Part shown: piece by piece, positions 44,057 to 53,531 of the stretch
How positions within the stretch are numbered: the first letter of the stretch is position 1
Layout: each line of letters opens with the position of its first letter
Origin: Pseudoalteromonas luteoviolacea DSM 6061
GTDB lineage: Bacteria; Pseudomonadota; Gammaproteobacteria; Enterobacterales; Alteromonadaceae
Length of the DNA stretch: 64,000 nucleotides
Reading direction: 5' to 3'
Assembly: GCF_001625655.1 (NCBI RefSeq)
Contig: NZ_AUYB01000140.1
Coordinates: forward strand, 86,252-150,251
Made by a program: the position numbers and the translations under genes
The notes under the pieces: model-generated
What the model saw: only the letters and a program-made list of their open reading frames with translations
Database searches by the model: none
What the model was told of the DNA's origin: nothing

Positions 44057-45232
44057 ATGACACAAGACATTAGGCAGTCACATATTGCACAGGCAATCGC
44101 ACAGCGTGCACATGACGTTCTAATTAGCCACAACTTTGCACAGCAGCAGATAGGTTATATTCATACCTTTGACATAAACTTTGGTGAATCGGTTCCGCAA
44201 AGGACGATGCTCGAAGTAGAGCTGGCCGCTGCGGCAAAGCGACAGGAAAAAAGTACCAGTCATCACAAGTATATTGCAAAAGCCAGTAATCATTTGCATC
44301 AAGTGATTGAGTCTGGAATTGAAATGCAATTAAGCGATTTGGATTCGATCTATTCTGAAGTAGTAGGTGTGCAAGATGCTGTACCAACTATCCTAGATAT
44401 TCTCGCTGTTAAATCGGCGTCGGTAAGTCGCTTAGAACCCTTGGTAAATGACCTTTCTTGGTTAGGTCGAGATTTGGTATCTCTGGTAAATCTACCTCAG
44501 TATCGTAAAGTAAACAGTAAGGGGACCTCTGTTAAGGTCGATACCCCGTCACTTGCATTGCGCTATCTTGGGCTAGAAAATCTGCAAATGGTAATTCCGA
44601 CCTTCGCTGTGCGACACTGGATGCCACACTCTACTGAGCCATTCCCACTGTTAAAACGAAAGCTTCGAGATGTTAGTATGGCAGCGGCTATTGCTGCAAA
44701 AGCGCTGGCTCCTCTTTATGACGTAAAAGAGCAACATGCATTCACATTAGGCATGTTAGTTGACCTTGGTAAGATTGCACTGACACGTTTGTATCTGCGT
44801 ACCTTTGAGCGCGTGTGGCAAGGTAAAATTAAAATAGCCCGAGATAAAAACCAAAAAGATTTGCATACCGCACTTTTAGAGCTTGGGCCTGATCCGTTGT
44901 TCTTGAGAAACTTATTAGTAGAGCATGCACCTACGGTTTCTCAGCGTTTGGTAGAGCAAATGGCATTTAAATACCTGCCGTTCAATGCTGCGGTGACGGA
45001 AATTGCGCAAACTTATTTGCCGAACATGAATAAAAATCCAGAAGATTTATTGCCGTTAACTCAAGTTATTAAAAAAGCTTATGGTTATGCTCAGTATCAG
45101 TTGCTAAAAGACAGTCATTTGATTGAAGACGAAGAAGCAAAATATTGGTTTGCACACCTAGGATTGAGCAAACAAGAGCAAGATTTATTGTCAAAAACGT
45201 CGTTACAAAGCCTTCAATTGACGATTTTGTAA
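44057..45232 (+). CDS. HDOD-domain protein
   Basis: A cytoplasmic protein of 391 residues from ATG 44057 (TTG 44054 is possible); no strong ribosome-binding site. A helical N-terminal part is followed by an HDOD domain (about 110-310) with VPTILDILAVKSASVSRLEPLV at its start, SLALRYLGLENLQMV and an HAFTLGMLVDLGKIAL stretch that stands in for the HD metal site. HDOD proteins take part in signalling but usually lack phosphodiesterase activity. It is 41 bases after pabA and 323 bases before astC. That later gap shows only an imperfect 6-base dyad (45369-45383) and no clear ArgR site. Confidence 0.82.
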   Translation: MTQDIRQSHIAQAIAQRAHDVLISHNFAQQQIGYIHTFDINFGESVPQRTMLEVELAAAAKRQEKSTSHHKYIAKASNHLHQVIESGIEMQLSDLDSIYSEVVGVQDAVPTILDILAVKSASVSRLEPLVNDLSWLGRDLVSLVNLPQYRKVNSKGTSVKVDTPSLALRYLGLENLQMVIPTFAVRHWMPHSTEPFPLLKRKLRDVSMAAAIAAKALAPLYDVKEQHAFTLGMLVDLGKIALTRLYLRTFERVWQGKIKIARDKNQKDLHTALLELGPDPLFLRNLLVEHAPTVSQRLVEQMAFKYLPFNAAVTEIAQTYLPNMNKNPEDLLPLTQVIKKAYGYAQYQLLKDSHLIEDEEAKYWFAHLGLSKQEQDLLSKTSLQSLQLTIL

Positions 45233-45555
45233 AAAAACTGGAAATTTTTTCTCGCTTATTCATTCATTCGCCCCTTTGGCTGGGATCGACTAAAATCCTT
45301 ATATGCTGGGGGCGTATCCAATCTGATCGCTAATAGTTATTCACTGTTCTTGAAAAATTATACTAAAGCCTTGAATATCAAGGGCTGTAGAAGCGTTTTC
45401 TATGAGACATAGAGGTAATTTTTTGGAATAATGTGCGTATGAAATTTGCACCGATTTGGGTAAATTCGGATCTTTTACATGACGCTTGAAGGTAATTGTT
45501 ATTAATTCCGAACGCTCAATTTTCAGTGCTGAACTCGCTAAAATGAGGATTTAAA

Positions 45556-46767
45556 ATGACTATTAATCGTGAATTATTCGATCAAGTAATGGTACCTAAC
45601 TATTCACCTTCTGCTGTTATCCCTGTCAAAGGTGAAGGATCTCGAGTTTGGGACCAAGAAGGTCGTGAATATATCGATTTTGCAGGTGGTATCGCTGTAA
45701 ATTGTTTGGGTCATTGTCACCCAGCACTCGTATCTGCTTTAAAAGAGCAAGGCGAAAAAATCTGGCACTTATCAAATGTCATGACTAATGAACCAGCGCT
45801 TAGATTGGCTAAAAAGCTAACTGACGCAACGTTTGCTGACAAAGTTTATTTTGCAAACTCTGGTGCTGAAGCGAATGAAGCAGCATTGAAGCTGGCACGT
45901 CGTTGGGCACTTGATAAATTCGGTGCTGAAAAATCTCAAATTATCGCGTTCAATAAAGGCTTCCACGGCCGTACGTTCTTCACCGTAACTGTAGGCGGTC
46001 AGGCAGCTTACTCTGATGGGTTTGGTCCTAAGCCTGGAGACATCACCCACTGTGATTACAACGATCTTGCTGCATTTGAAGCGCTTATCTCTGATAACAC
46101 ATGTGCTGTAATGATGGAACCGCTGCAAGGTGAAGGTGGTATTGTTTCACCTGAATCAGACTTTGCTAAAGGTGTACGTGAGCTATGTGACAAGCACAAT
46201 GCACTGTTGATTTTTGATGAAGTTCAAACAGGTGTTGGCCGTACTGGCGAGCTTTATGCGTATCAAGGTCTTGGTGTTACACCTGATATTCTAACCACAG
46301 CAAAAGCACTTGGTGGTGGTTTCCCTATTGGCGGTATGATTACAACCACTGAGATTGCACAGCACTTAAAGATTGGTACTCACGGTTCAACGTATGGCGG
46401 TAACCCATTGGCATGTGCGGTTGCAGAAGCTGCGTTCGATACAGTGAACACGCCAGAAGTACTTTCAGGTGTTAAAGAGAAAGAAGCGCTATTCCGTGAG
46501 CTATTAACTGCGATCAACGATAAGTACCAAGTATTCTCTGAGATCCGTGGTAAAGGCTTACTATTAGGTGGTGTAGTTACCGAGAAATATGCTGGCAAGG
46601 CAAAAGAGTTCTTGGTTGAAGGTGTTAAAGAAGGCGTTATGTCACTGGTTGCTGGTGCAAACGTGGTTCGTTTTACACCATCGCTAGTTATTCCTGAAGC
46701 GGATATCCGTGAAGGTTTGGCACGCTTTGAAAAAGCAGTTGCCCGCGTTGTTGAGAACAACGCTTAA
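45556..46767 (+). CDS. astC: acetylornithine/succinylornithine aminotransferase
   Basis: A class III PLP aminotransferase of 403 residues. It has NSGAEANEAALKLAR, FHGRTFFTVTVGGQ, IFDEVQTGVGRTG (PLP-binding Asp) and the PLP lysine in TTAKALGGGFP near residue 252. ArgD and AstC are close homologues and often one protein does both jobs; the linkage to astA and astD supports a role in arginine degradation by the succinyltransferase route, with possible double duty in arginine synthesis. ATG 45556 follows ATGAGGATTT. Confidence 0.9.
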   Translation: MTINRELFDQVMVPNYSPSAVIPVKGEGSRVWDQEGREYIDFAGGIAVNCLGHCHPALVSALKEQGEKIWHLSNVMTNEPALRLAKKLTDATFADKVYFANSGAEANEAALKLARRWALDKFGAEKSQIIAFNKGFHGRTFFTVTVGGQAAYSDGFGPKPGDITHCDYNDLAAFEALISDNTCAVMMEPLQGEGGIVSPESDFAKGVRELCDKHNALLIFDEVQTGVGRTGELYAYQGLGVTPDILTTAKALGGGFPIGGMITTTEIAQHLKIGTHGSTYGGNPLACAVAEAAFDTVNTPEVLSGVKEKEALFRELLTAINDKYQVFSEIRGKGLLLGGVVTEKYAGKAKEFLVEGVKEGVMSLVAGANVVRFTPSLVIPEADIREGLARFEKAVARVVENNA

Positions 46768-46821
46768 GTTATTACACTCGGTTAGTGTAATAACCAATGC
46801 GGTGCTCCTATTGAGCACCGC
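46768..46821 (+). repeat. two tandem hairpins between astC and astA
   Basis: Hairpin one is an 11-base perfect stem (46768-46778 with 46784-46794, 5-base loop). Hairpin two is a 9-base perfect stem (46799-46807 with 46813-46821, 5-base loop). Neither has a T-run, so processing or stabilisation of the mRNA between astC and astA is more likely than full termination. Confidence 0.55.
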
Positions 46822-46855
46822 CTGTCTAATGGTTTATTGAGGAGTAAGCGGGCTC

Positions 46856-47878
46856 ATGATGATCCTTCGCCCAATCCAAAAAAGCGATTATCCAGCGCTT
46901 TTGAACATTGCCCAAGAGTCGGGGCATGGCTTTACTTCATTACCTCTGAATGAAGAGCTATTACAAAACAAAATTGAACGTTCGATGACGTCTTTTGGTA
47001 AAGAGACGGATGTCCCTTTTGATGAGGGGTATCTGTTTGTACTCGAAGATACAGAAACGGGAGAAGTTGTTGGAACCAGTGCCATCGAAGCCGCAGTTGG
47101 TCTTGATGATGCGTTTTACCACTATCATTTGAGTAAAGTGATTCATTCTTCTCGTACTCTGAATGTTTACAAAGCAGTGGATATTCTTACGTTATGTAAT
47201 GACTATACAGGTGCAACTGAGCTGTGTACGTTGTTCTTAAGAGATAAATACCGCAAAGGCTTAAATGGCAAGCTATTGTCGAAATCTCGTTTTATGTTCA
47301 TCAACCAGCACAAGTCACGTTTTGCGGAAACAGTGATTGCTGAAATGCGTGGTGTGTCTGACGAAAATGGCAGTAGCCCATTTTGGAAGTGGTTAGAAGA
47401 ACATTTCTTTTCTATGGATTTCCCGACCGCAGACTATTTAACTGGCATTGGTCAAAAAGTATTTATTGCAGAGCTAATGCCGAAATACCCAATCTATGTG
47501 AATTTGCTTAGTCCAGAAGCGCAGGCGGTTGTTGGCGAAGTACACGACAATACGCGCCCAGCGATAGAGCTGTTGAAAAGTGAAGGTTTTACTTTCAATG
47601 GTTATGTGGATATTTTCGATGCCGGTCCGACGGTAGAAGCTAAAGTGGACAACATCCGCACGATCCGCGCGACTCAGTTTTTCAAAGTACGTGTTGAAGA
47701 AGGTGTAACTACAACAAGTGGTTCCCCAGTGCTTATTGCAAATGATAAACTAGCAGGTTATCGTGCGACGGCAATTGAGCTAGATATACCACAAGGCGAT
47801 GAAATCGTTTTATCAGCAGAACTTGCAAGCGCGCTTCAAGTAATTGATGGCGACACAGTTAGTATCGCAACTCTTTAA
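46856..47878 (+). CDS. astA: arginine N-succinyltransferase
   Basis: First enzyme of the arginine succinyltransferase pathway, moving succinyl from succinyl-CoA to arginine; 340 residues, GNAT-like fold. The start MMILRPIQKSDYPALL matches the family N terminus, and SGHGFTSLP, LCTLFLRDKYRKGLNG and SRFMFINQH follow as typical blocks. ATG 46856 lies 10 bases after GAGGAG. It ends 13 bases before astD. Confidence 0.95.
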   Translation: MMILRPIQKSDYPALLNIAQESGHGFTSLPLNEELLQNKIERSMTSFGKETDVPFDEGYLFVLEDTETGEVVGTSAIEAAVGLDDAFYHYHLSKVIHSSRTLNVYKAVDILTLCNDYTGATELCTLFLRDKYRKGLNGKLLSKSRFMFINQHKSRFAETVIAEMRGVSDENGSSPFWKWLEEHFFSMDFPTADYLTGIGQKVFIAELMPKYPIYVNLLSPEAQAVVGEVHDNTRPAIELLKSEGFTFNGYVDIFDAGPTVEAKVDNIRTIRATQFFKVRVEEGVTTTSGSPVLIANDKLAGYRATAIELDIPQGDEIVLSAELASALQVIDGDTVSIATL

Positions 47879-47891
47879 TTGGGAAAGAATT

Positions 47892-49364
47892 ATGACAACA
47901 CATGCAGCACAATTTATCAATGGTAAATGGTTAGCTGGTGAAGGTGCAGAATTTGCGTCTGTAAACCCAGCAAATAACGAACAGATCTGGGCGGCGAATG
48001 CTGCAACTGCAGAACAAGTAGACGGTGCAGTTAAAGCTGCTCGTGAAGCTTACTACTTGTGGAGCGAGCTGTCGTTTGAAGCGCGTTTGGACGTGGTGAA
48101 GCGCTTTGCTGAAACTCTAAAAGAGAATAGCGAAGAACTAGCGATTGCCATTGCAAAAGAAACTGGCAAGCCTCTTTGGGAGACTCGCACAGAAGCTGGT
48201 GCCATGGTTGGTAAAATTGCAATTTCAGAAAAAGCCTACCATGAGCGTACTGGTGTAGTTGAAAATGCAATGCCAGTAGGACGCGCAGTGATCCGCCATA
48301 AAGCACACGGTGTGGTTGCTGTTTTTGGTCCTTACAATTTCCCTGGTCACTTACCAAATGGTCATATTGTTCCGGCATTACTTGCTGGTAACACAGTCGT
48401 ATTTAAACCGTCTGAAATGACACCTTACGTTGCTGAGTTAACACTGCAGCTATGGGAAAAAGCAGGTCTTCCAGCAGGTGTGATCAACCTAGTTCAAGGT
48501 GAAGTAGATACAGGTAAAGCGCTAGCTTCTCACAAAGGTATCGACGGCTTGTTCTTTACGGGATCATCTCGTACTGGTCACTTCTTACATGAGCAGTTTG
48601 CGGGTCAGCCTGGCAAAATTTTGGCATTGGAGATGGGTGGTAATAACCCGCTAATCGTTAAAGATGTAACTGATACTAAAGCGGTTGTTCACGATATCAT
48701 TCAGTCTGCTTTTATCTCAAGCGGTCAACGCTGTACATGTGCGCGTAAGCTTTTCCTACCACAGGGTGAGCAAGGTGATGCGATTCTTGAGCAACTATTA
48801 CGTGCAACTAAAGCCATCAAGATTGGTAACTTCGATGATGAAGATCAACCGTTCATGGGCTCTATGATTTCTGCTGCAGCTGCTGCGGGCATGGTTGCTG
48901 CACAGCAACAACTAGTTGAGCTAGGTGGGGAAAGCTTGTTAGAGCTAACACACACTGAAGGGACAGGCTTTGTAACTCCAGGTATCATCGAATGTACGAA
49001 TGTGACAGATTTCCCAGATGATGAACACTTTGGTCCATTATTGAAAGTTTTCCGTTACACAGATTTTGATGCCGCGATTGAACTGGCAAATGACACCAGC
49101 TTTGGTTTGTCAGCAGGTTTACTCAGTGACAATGAAGCCGATTATGACCACTTTTTACGTCGTATTCGTGCGGGGATTGTTAACTGGAACCGCCCAATTA
49201 CTGGCGCTTCAAGTGCTGCACCATTTGGTGGTATTGGCGCTTCAGGTAACCACCGTGCGAGTGCTTACTATGCTGCAGATTATTGCGCATACCCAGTGGC
49301 GTCTGTTGAACTTGAAAAAGTTACATTACCAGGAAGCTTGAGTCCGGGCCTATCATTGGATTAA
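47892..49364 (+). CDS. astD: succinylglutamic semialdehyde dehydrogenase
   Basis: An NAD-dependent aldehyde dehydrogenase of 490 residues, fourth step of the ast pathway. The catalytic Glu is in LEMGGNNPLIV and the Cys in SSGQRCTCARK near residue 285; FGPYNFPGHLPNGHIVPAL is the typical AstD nucleotide-fold block. ATG 47892 follows GGGAAAG; the longer frame from 47844 would overlap astA. No astB or astE follows, so those steps are encoded elsewhere. A strong terminator lies 80 bases downstream. Confidence 0.95.
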   Translation: MTTHAAQFINGKWLAGEGAEFASVNPANNEQIWAANAATAEQVDGAVKAAREAYYLWSELSFEARLDVVKRFAETLKENSEELAIAIAKETGKPLWETRTEAGAMVGKIAISEKAYHERTGVVENAMPVGRAVIRHKAHGVVAVFGPYNFPGHLPNGHIVPALLAGNTVVFKPSEMTPYVAELTLQLWEKAGLPAGVINLVQGEVDTGKALASHKGIDGLFFTGSSRTGHFLHEQFAGQPGKILALEMGGNNPLIVKDVTDTKAVVHDIIQSAFISSGQRCTCARKLFLPQGEQGDAILEQLLRATKAIKIGNFDDEDQPFMGSMISAAAAAGMVAAQQQLVELGGESLLELTHTEGTGFVTPGIIECTNVTDFPDDEHFGPLLKVFRYTDFDAAIELANDTSFGLSAGLLSDNEADYDHFLRRIRAGIVNWNRPITGASSAAPFGGIGASGNHRASAYYAADYCAYPVASVELEKVTLPGSLSPGLSLD

Positions 49365-49443
49365 AATTACCTTGAATAGGTAATTTATAATAACGCGTGA
49401 CGCAATATTATTTTGCACTGAAATTATCTCACGCTTTATTCTT

Positions 49444-49475
49444 AAAAAAGCAGCATTCGCTGCTTTTTTATTTTT
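49444..49475 (+). terminator. intrinsic terminator after astD
   Basis: A perfect 11-base stem, AAAAAAGCAGC (49444-49454) and GCTGCTTTTTT (49459-49469), with an ATTC loop and then ATTTTT. It closes the astC-astA-astD unit. Confidence 0.9.
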
Positions 49476-49559
49476 CTGGAGCGCTGAAAAGTAGCAATCA
49501 GATCAAGTTTCTGCTTAAATCAATAGGAGATGTCGTTGGTAAACTCGGGTGGGCAATAT

Positions 49560-49898
49560 ATGGTTTTAGATAAACAAGGATATGATGAATTAGTCATGTA
49601 TCTGACACAGAATTTAGCCTTGTTTGAAAAGCCGGGTGTAGTAAAGCCTAATGCACCTAAGGTTGTTGAATTAATTGAGGATGTGATTGCTGAACATGTG
49701 ATCCGTTTATGTGAGCAACATACTGGGCTGTCAACAGAGCAGCGTAGCTTGATTGTTAGAGAAGTCGATGGCATTGTTTATGACCTGCAGGAAGTGTTGT
49801 CTAGTGTTGTTGATCAGCGTGTGACTGAAGAACAGCAAGAGTTTATTGAAGAGTTCGCTGGATTGGTTAAAAACTTATTTGACTCAGCGATACAATGA
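49560..49898 (+). CDS. DUF3802 family protein
   Basis: A small acidic helical protein of 112 residues. The start MVLDKQGYDELVMYLTQNL and the later LIVREVDGIVYDLQEVL fit what I recall of DUF3802, found in Vibrionales and Alteromonadales next to ast or related genes; no function is known. ATG 49560 follows GGGTGGG. An upstream TTG at 49536 is six bases after AGGAG and would give 120 residues, so the start is not settled; ATG 49530 directly abuts the AGGAG and is unlikely. Confidence 0.65.
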   Translation: MVLDKQGYDELVMYLTQNLALFEKPGVVKPNAPKVVELIEDVIAEHVIRLCEQHTGLSTEQRSLIVREVDGIVYDLQEVLSSVVDQRVTEEQQEFIEEFAGLVKNLFDSAIQ

Positions 49899-49923
49899 TC
49901 TGATATAAAGATTTAAAAAAGCT

Positions 49924-49954
49924 AACACCGCCTTTTGGCGGTGTTACTCGTTTT
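49924..49954 (+). terminator. terminator after DUF3802 gene
   Basis: A perfect 9-base stem, AACACCGCC (49924-49932) and GGCGGTGTT (49937-49945), with a TTTT loop and an ACTCGTTTT tail. It sits between the DUF3802 and OsmC genes, with the OsmC start 14 bases beyond. Confidence 0.75.
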
Positions 49955-49967
49955 GAGAAGGTAAAAT

Positions 49968-50381
49968 ATGCAAGCAAGTGTAAAATGGGTTGAAGGTGAT
50001 ACGTTTTTAGGGCGTTCTAACTCTGGTCATAATGTGGTGTTTGATGCTGGTGCAGAGAGTGCGGCACCTAGTCCTATGGAAATGGTATTAATGTCAGCGG
50101 GTGCATGTGCATCAGTGGATGTGGTGAGCATTTTAAAAAAGGCCAAACAGACTGTACACAACGTGGAAGTAAAACTGGCTGCAGAGCGCGCTGAATCAGC
50201 ACCTAGAGTATTTACAAAAATCAATCTACACTTTGTAGTTACCGGAGACAATGTGTCTGAAAAGCACCTTGCGCGTGCTGTAAATCTGTCTGCGGAAAAG
50301 TACTGCTCAGTGGCCTTAATGCTTGAAAAAGCAGTGGAAATTACACATACCCACGAAGTTGTACAAAGTGAAGAAAAATAA
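49968..50381 (+). CDS. OsmC/Ohr family protein (YhfA-like)
   Basis: A 137-residue protein of the OsmC fold. The helix PSPMEMVLMSAGACASVDVVSIL (residues about 35-57) carries the first conserved Cys, and the second is in AEKYCSVALML near residue 112, both in the expected places for OsmC-type thiol peroxidase-like proteins. The spacing is most like YhfA. No peroxidase test can be made from sequence. It lies between a terminator and speD. Confidence 0.88.
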   Translation: MQASVKWVEGDTFLGRSNSGHNVVFDAGAESAAPSPMEMVLMSAGACASVDVVSILKKAKQTVHNVEVKLAAERAESAPRVFTKINLHFVVTGDNVSEKHLARAVNLSAEKYCSVALMLEKAVEITHTHEVVQSEEK

Positions 50382-50467
50382 CGCTTTTTCAGCGACTATT
50401 TTTCGTATAAAATCCGCGAACTTTTAGTTCTGCAGCGCAGATTTTCTTGTTTTAAGGTGGGTCTATC

Positions 50468-51277
50468 GTGAACAAGCCCTTTAATAAAATTAAACTCCAT
50501 GGCTTTAACAACTTAACAAAGAGTTTAAGCTTTAGTATCTACGATATTTGCTACGCCAAAACTGAGCAACAGCGAAAAGAGTACATTGAATATATTGATG
50601 AGCAATACAGTGCAGATCGTCTAACCGATATTTTGAAAGAGGTTGTCGATATCATCGGTGCCAATGTATTAAATATTGCACGCCAAGATTACGATCCTCA
50701 AGGTGCGAGTGTGACGATTTTGGTATCGGAGGAGCCGGTTGAAGGTACGGTACCACACAGTCAAGAAACTCCTGGTCCGTTACCAGACTCAGTGGTTGCA
50801 CATTTAGATAAAAGCCATATTTGTGTACACACATACCCTGAAGCTCACCCTCATGACGGTATTTGTACATTCCGCGCAGATATCGAGGTATCTACCTGTG
50901 GCATTATTTCACCGCTTAAGGCGTTGAACTTTTTGATCCACTCTTTGGAATCAGATGTAGTAACTATCGATTATCGTGTGCGTGGTTTCACACGTGACGT
51001 CAATGGTGTTAAGCACTATATCGACCATCCTATTCACTCTATTCAGAATTTCATGACAGACGATACAAAAGATGCCTATCAAATGGTTGATGTAAACGTC
51101 TATCAGGAAAACCTATTCCATACGAAGATGATGCTGAAAGAAACGGATTTAAACACGTATCTATTTGGCATCACAACGGATGAACTAACGGACGAAGAAG
51201 AAGAAGAAATTCGCAATAAACTTAATCGCGAGATTCAAGAAGTCTTCTATGGTAGAAACTTACCAGACCCCGAGTAA
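50468..51277 (+). CDS. speD: S-adenosylmethionine decarboxylase proenzyme
   Basis: Makes decarboxylated SAM for spermidine synthesis; 269 residues, proteobacterial SpeD class. The proenzyme is expected to cleave before Ser116 in AHLDKSHICVHTYPE, with that serine becoming the pyruvoyl group. The N terminus KIKLHGFNNLTKSLSFSIYD and VSTCGIISPLKALNFLIH are also conserved. Start is GTG 50468, preceded by AAGGTGGG. It stands alone and ends at a bidirectional terminator; no speE is adjacent. Confidence 0.97.
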   Translation: MNKPFNKIKLHGFNNLTKSLSFSIYDICYAKTEQQRKEYIEYIDEQYSADRLTDILKEVVDIIGANVLNIARQDYDPQGASVTILVSEEPVEGTVPHSQETPGPLPDSVVAHLDKSHICVHTYPEAHPHDGICTFRADIEVSTCGIISPLKALNFLIHSLESDVVTIDYRVRGFTRDVNGVKHYIDHPIHSIQNFMTDDTKDAYQMVDVNVYQENLFHTKMMLKETDLNTYLFGITTDELTDEEEEEIRNKLNREIQEVFYGRNLPDPE

Positions 51278-51284
51278 ATTAAGA

Positions 51285-51311
51285 AAAAACGGCGCTTTAA
51301 GCGCCGTTTTT
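51285..51311. terminator. bidirectional terminator between speD and TonB receptor
   Basis: Stem AAAAACGGCGC (51285-51295) with GCGCCGTTTTT (51301-51311), a 5-base loop and A/T tracts on both sides. It serves both converging genes; the receptor stop codon is at 51313-51315. Confidence 0.9.
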
Positions 51312-51312
51312 A

Positions 51313-53424
51313 TTAGTGTTCATATTTAAATGTGATACCAACTAATCTTGGTTCGCCATACTGTACATAATCCCTAACGGCATAGCTTAGCCTAGGATCG
51401 GCTTCGAATTGGAAGCCTCTTACAGGTATATCTCTATCGGCTAAATTTCTTCCCCAGAATGTCAGTGACCACTGATCCGCGTAATATGACGCGCTGGCAT
51501 TAATTAAGTTGTGACTTGGGGCTTGGCCAAAGTGACTGTCAGAAAGGTAGTAATCGTCTTTGCCTTCAAGGCCTACTTGTACAGAGATAGCTTCTGAAAA
51601 GTCATACTGCAAATTTGCTGAATATTGATACTTTGGCGCTTGCGCTTGCTCACGACCATCTAGACTTACAAGTACATCGTTGCCTTGATCATCTTCTTTT
51701 GTGATTGCGTAGTCATTAATCTTGGTTTCTAAATAGCCAACAGTATAGTTAAAGCTTAACGCGTCACTAAGCTTTGAGTGTCCCTCGATTTCAATACCAT
51801 AATTCGTGCCGTCGGCTGCGTTACTGATAAAGGAAGTAAATTCTGCGCCACTTAACTGCAACCCTTGATTCAACTGCATACTATCGCGGTCCATGTAAAA
51901 CGCAGTGATATGAAGTGTATGGCGAAGATCTTTTGATTGTCCCTTCACACCAAACTCATAGTTCCAGATGTATTCAGGATCAAAATTAGCAGGTAAGTCT
52001 GTACTGTTATTTGCACTTGCCAATGCTACTGCATTGATACCACCGCTCTTATATCCACGATTAACACTTGTATAAATCATGGTCTGAGGAGTCGCTTGAT
52101 ATTCTAGGGCAATTTTACCGCCTAGCATTGTATCGTCGGTTGACTGATTGACTTGTCTACTGTCAATGTAATCGGAGTCAAAGCGCTCGGCTCGCAGGCC
52201 GGTAATTAGTTGTGTTTGTTCATTTAAATCGGTGATTTTATGAATAAATACAGCGTGGTTATTTACTTCATTAGACGACTTAAAAACATCACTTACCCAT
52301 GAGTAATGTCGAGTCAAATCGACGTCATATTTTTGCGTGAAAAGACCTACAGTCCAGTCGGCGTCTTTACTAGTTAGACGTACTTCCAAAGCGCCTCGTT
52401 CATGGTCTCTCAAGTATTGATCGGTCGCGGCACCCCAGTAGTTTTCGTTAAGCCCAGCTTCGCAAAGAACTGGCTGTGAAGAGTCAGTGCAAGTCCAATC
52501 TTCGTCGTAGCTGTACTCAGTATCAGCTTGCAAGCCTGTCGCAATGACCTCAAGATTAAATAGGTCGAAGCCTTGATAATCCATATTTACTGCAAAAGCG
52601 TCGCTTTGCTGAGTATCTTTACCCGGTTGATCCGCAACACTTGTACGGCTGTTATCAAGGGTAAAACCATCGTAACCATTGTCTATATCGATAAAGTGGT
52701 AAGTAAACCCTATTTTTAAGTCATCGCTAAGCTGTGAATTAAGCTTAATTCGAGCGACGCGTTCATCTTGATCCTGTGTATCTTGATTTAAAAATATGTT
52801 GTCTACGTACCCATCTGATTTTTTCTGGTATAGGCTTACGCGTGCTGCCGTAGATTCTGTAATACCAGTTCCTGCCGCGATCCCCGCTTCATAAGTACCA
52901 TAGTTAGCGGCACCTAATTTAACTTTAAACTGATTACTTTGGCTTGCGGCTGCAGAGTGCATATCGATAACCCCGCCCATCGCGTCTGCACCGAATTTTG
53001 TCCCCTGTGGGCCGCGATAGATTGCAACTTGGTCAACGTCAAATAGCAGGCTACTGCCACCCAATCCAGAGTAATTAATACCATCTATTAGCAACCCTAC
53101 ACTAGGTGTTATAGGGTCGACAAACTGTGAGCGAAGACCTACACCACGAATTTGCACAAAGCGTCCACGAGAGGCGCCTGCGGTAAAGTTGACATTGGCT
53201 GCACTGTTGAGTATTTCGTCGAGGTAGCTTGCTCCTCGGGTCTCAATCTCGGTTTCATCAAAAACTGATGCACTGGCGCTGAGAGTGAGTAAAGATTCTT
53301 GTTGAAAGTCTCCAGTGACCTGGATTGTTTCTATCTCTTGATTTGAAGTTGTTTGTTCAGCGTGCGCTGCATTAGAAAGTGCTACTGATAAACCAATAGC
53401 GAGCAATGAGAGTTTAAGCTTCAT
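51313..53424 (-). CDS. TonB-dependent outer-membrane receptor
   Basis: A 703-residue outer-membrane protein. The signal peptide (about 22 residues, cleavage after AHA) is followed by a TonB box-like IETIQVTG, a plug domain with SVGLLIDGINY, QVAIYRGPQGTKFGADAMGG and GVIDM (about residues 80-170), and a long beta-barrel. The C terminus reads ITFKYEH, so the last residue is His rather than the usual aromatic. ATG 53424 is chosen because it starts the signal peptide; the open frame is 19 codons longer. The ligand is unknown; iron chelates, vitamins or glycans are all possible. Divergent from the thioesterase gene. Confidence 0.9.
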   Translation of the reverse strand: MKLKLSLLAIGLSVALSNAAHAEQTTSNQEIETIQVTGDFQQESLLTLSASASVFDETEIETRGASYLDEILNSAANVNFTAGASRGRFVQIRGVGLRSQFVDPITPSVGLLIDGINYSGLGGSSLLFDVDQVAIYRGPQGTKFGADAMGGVIDMHSAAASQSNQFKVKLGAANYGTYEAGIAAGTGITESTAARVSLYQKKSDGYVDNIFLNQDTQDQDERVARIKLNSQLSDDLKIGFTYHFIDIDNGYDGFTLDNSRTSVADQPGKDTQQSDAFAVNMDYQGFDLFNLEVIATGLQADTEYSYDEDWTCTDSSQPVLCEAGLNENYWGAATDQYLRDHERGALEVRLTSKDADWTVGLFTQKYDVDLTRHYSWVSDVFKSSNEVNNHAVFIHKITDLNEQTQLITGLRAERFDSDYIDSRQVNQSTDDTMLGGKIALEYQATPQTMIYTSVNRGYKSGGINAVALASANNSTDLPANFDPEYIWNYEFGVKGQSKDLRHTLHITAFYMDRDSMQLNQGLQLSGAEFTSFISNAADGTNYGIEIEGHSKLSDALSFNYTVGYLETKINDYAITKEDDQGNDVLVSLDGREQAQAPKYQYSANLQYDFSEAISVQVGLEGKDDYYLSDSHFGQAPSHNLINASASYYADQWSLTFWGRNLADRDIPVRGFQFEADPRLSYAVRDYVQYGEPRLVGITFKYEH

Positions 53425-53531
53425 TTTTTCTTTATAGTCCCGTGTTAGTTGCGCTCTAGTGTAGCAAAAGCCCGACCACATAATTGAATAATTGTGATAT
53501 AAACTTTCACATTCTAATCAGAGGACGAACT

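Noticed and set aside
45360..45555. ArgR operator upstream of astC
   Set aside because: Only a CCTTGA-ATA-TCAAGG dyad was found, which does not match the ARG-box consensus in sequence or spacing.
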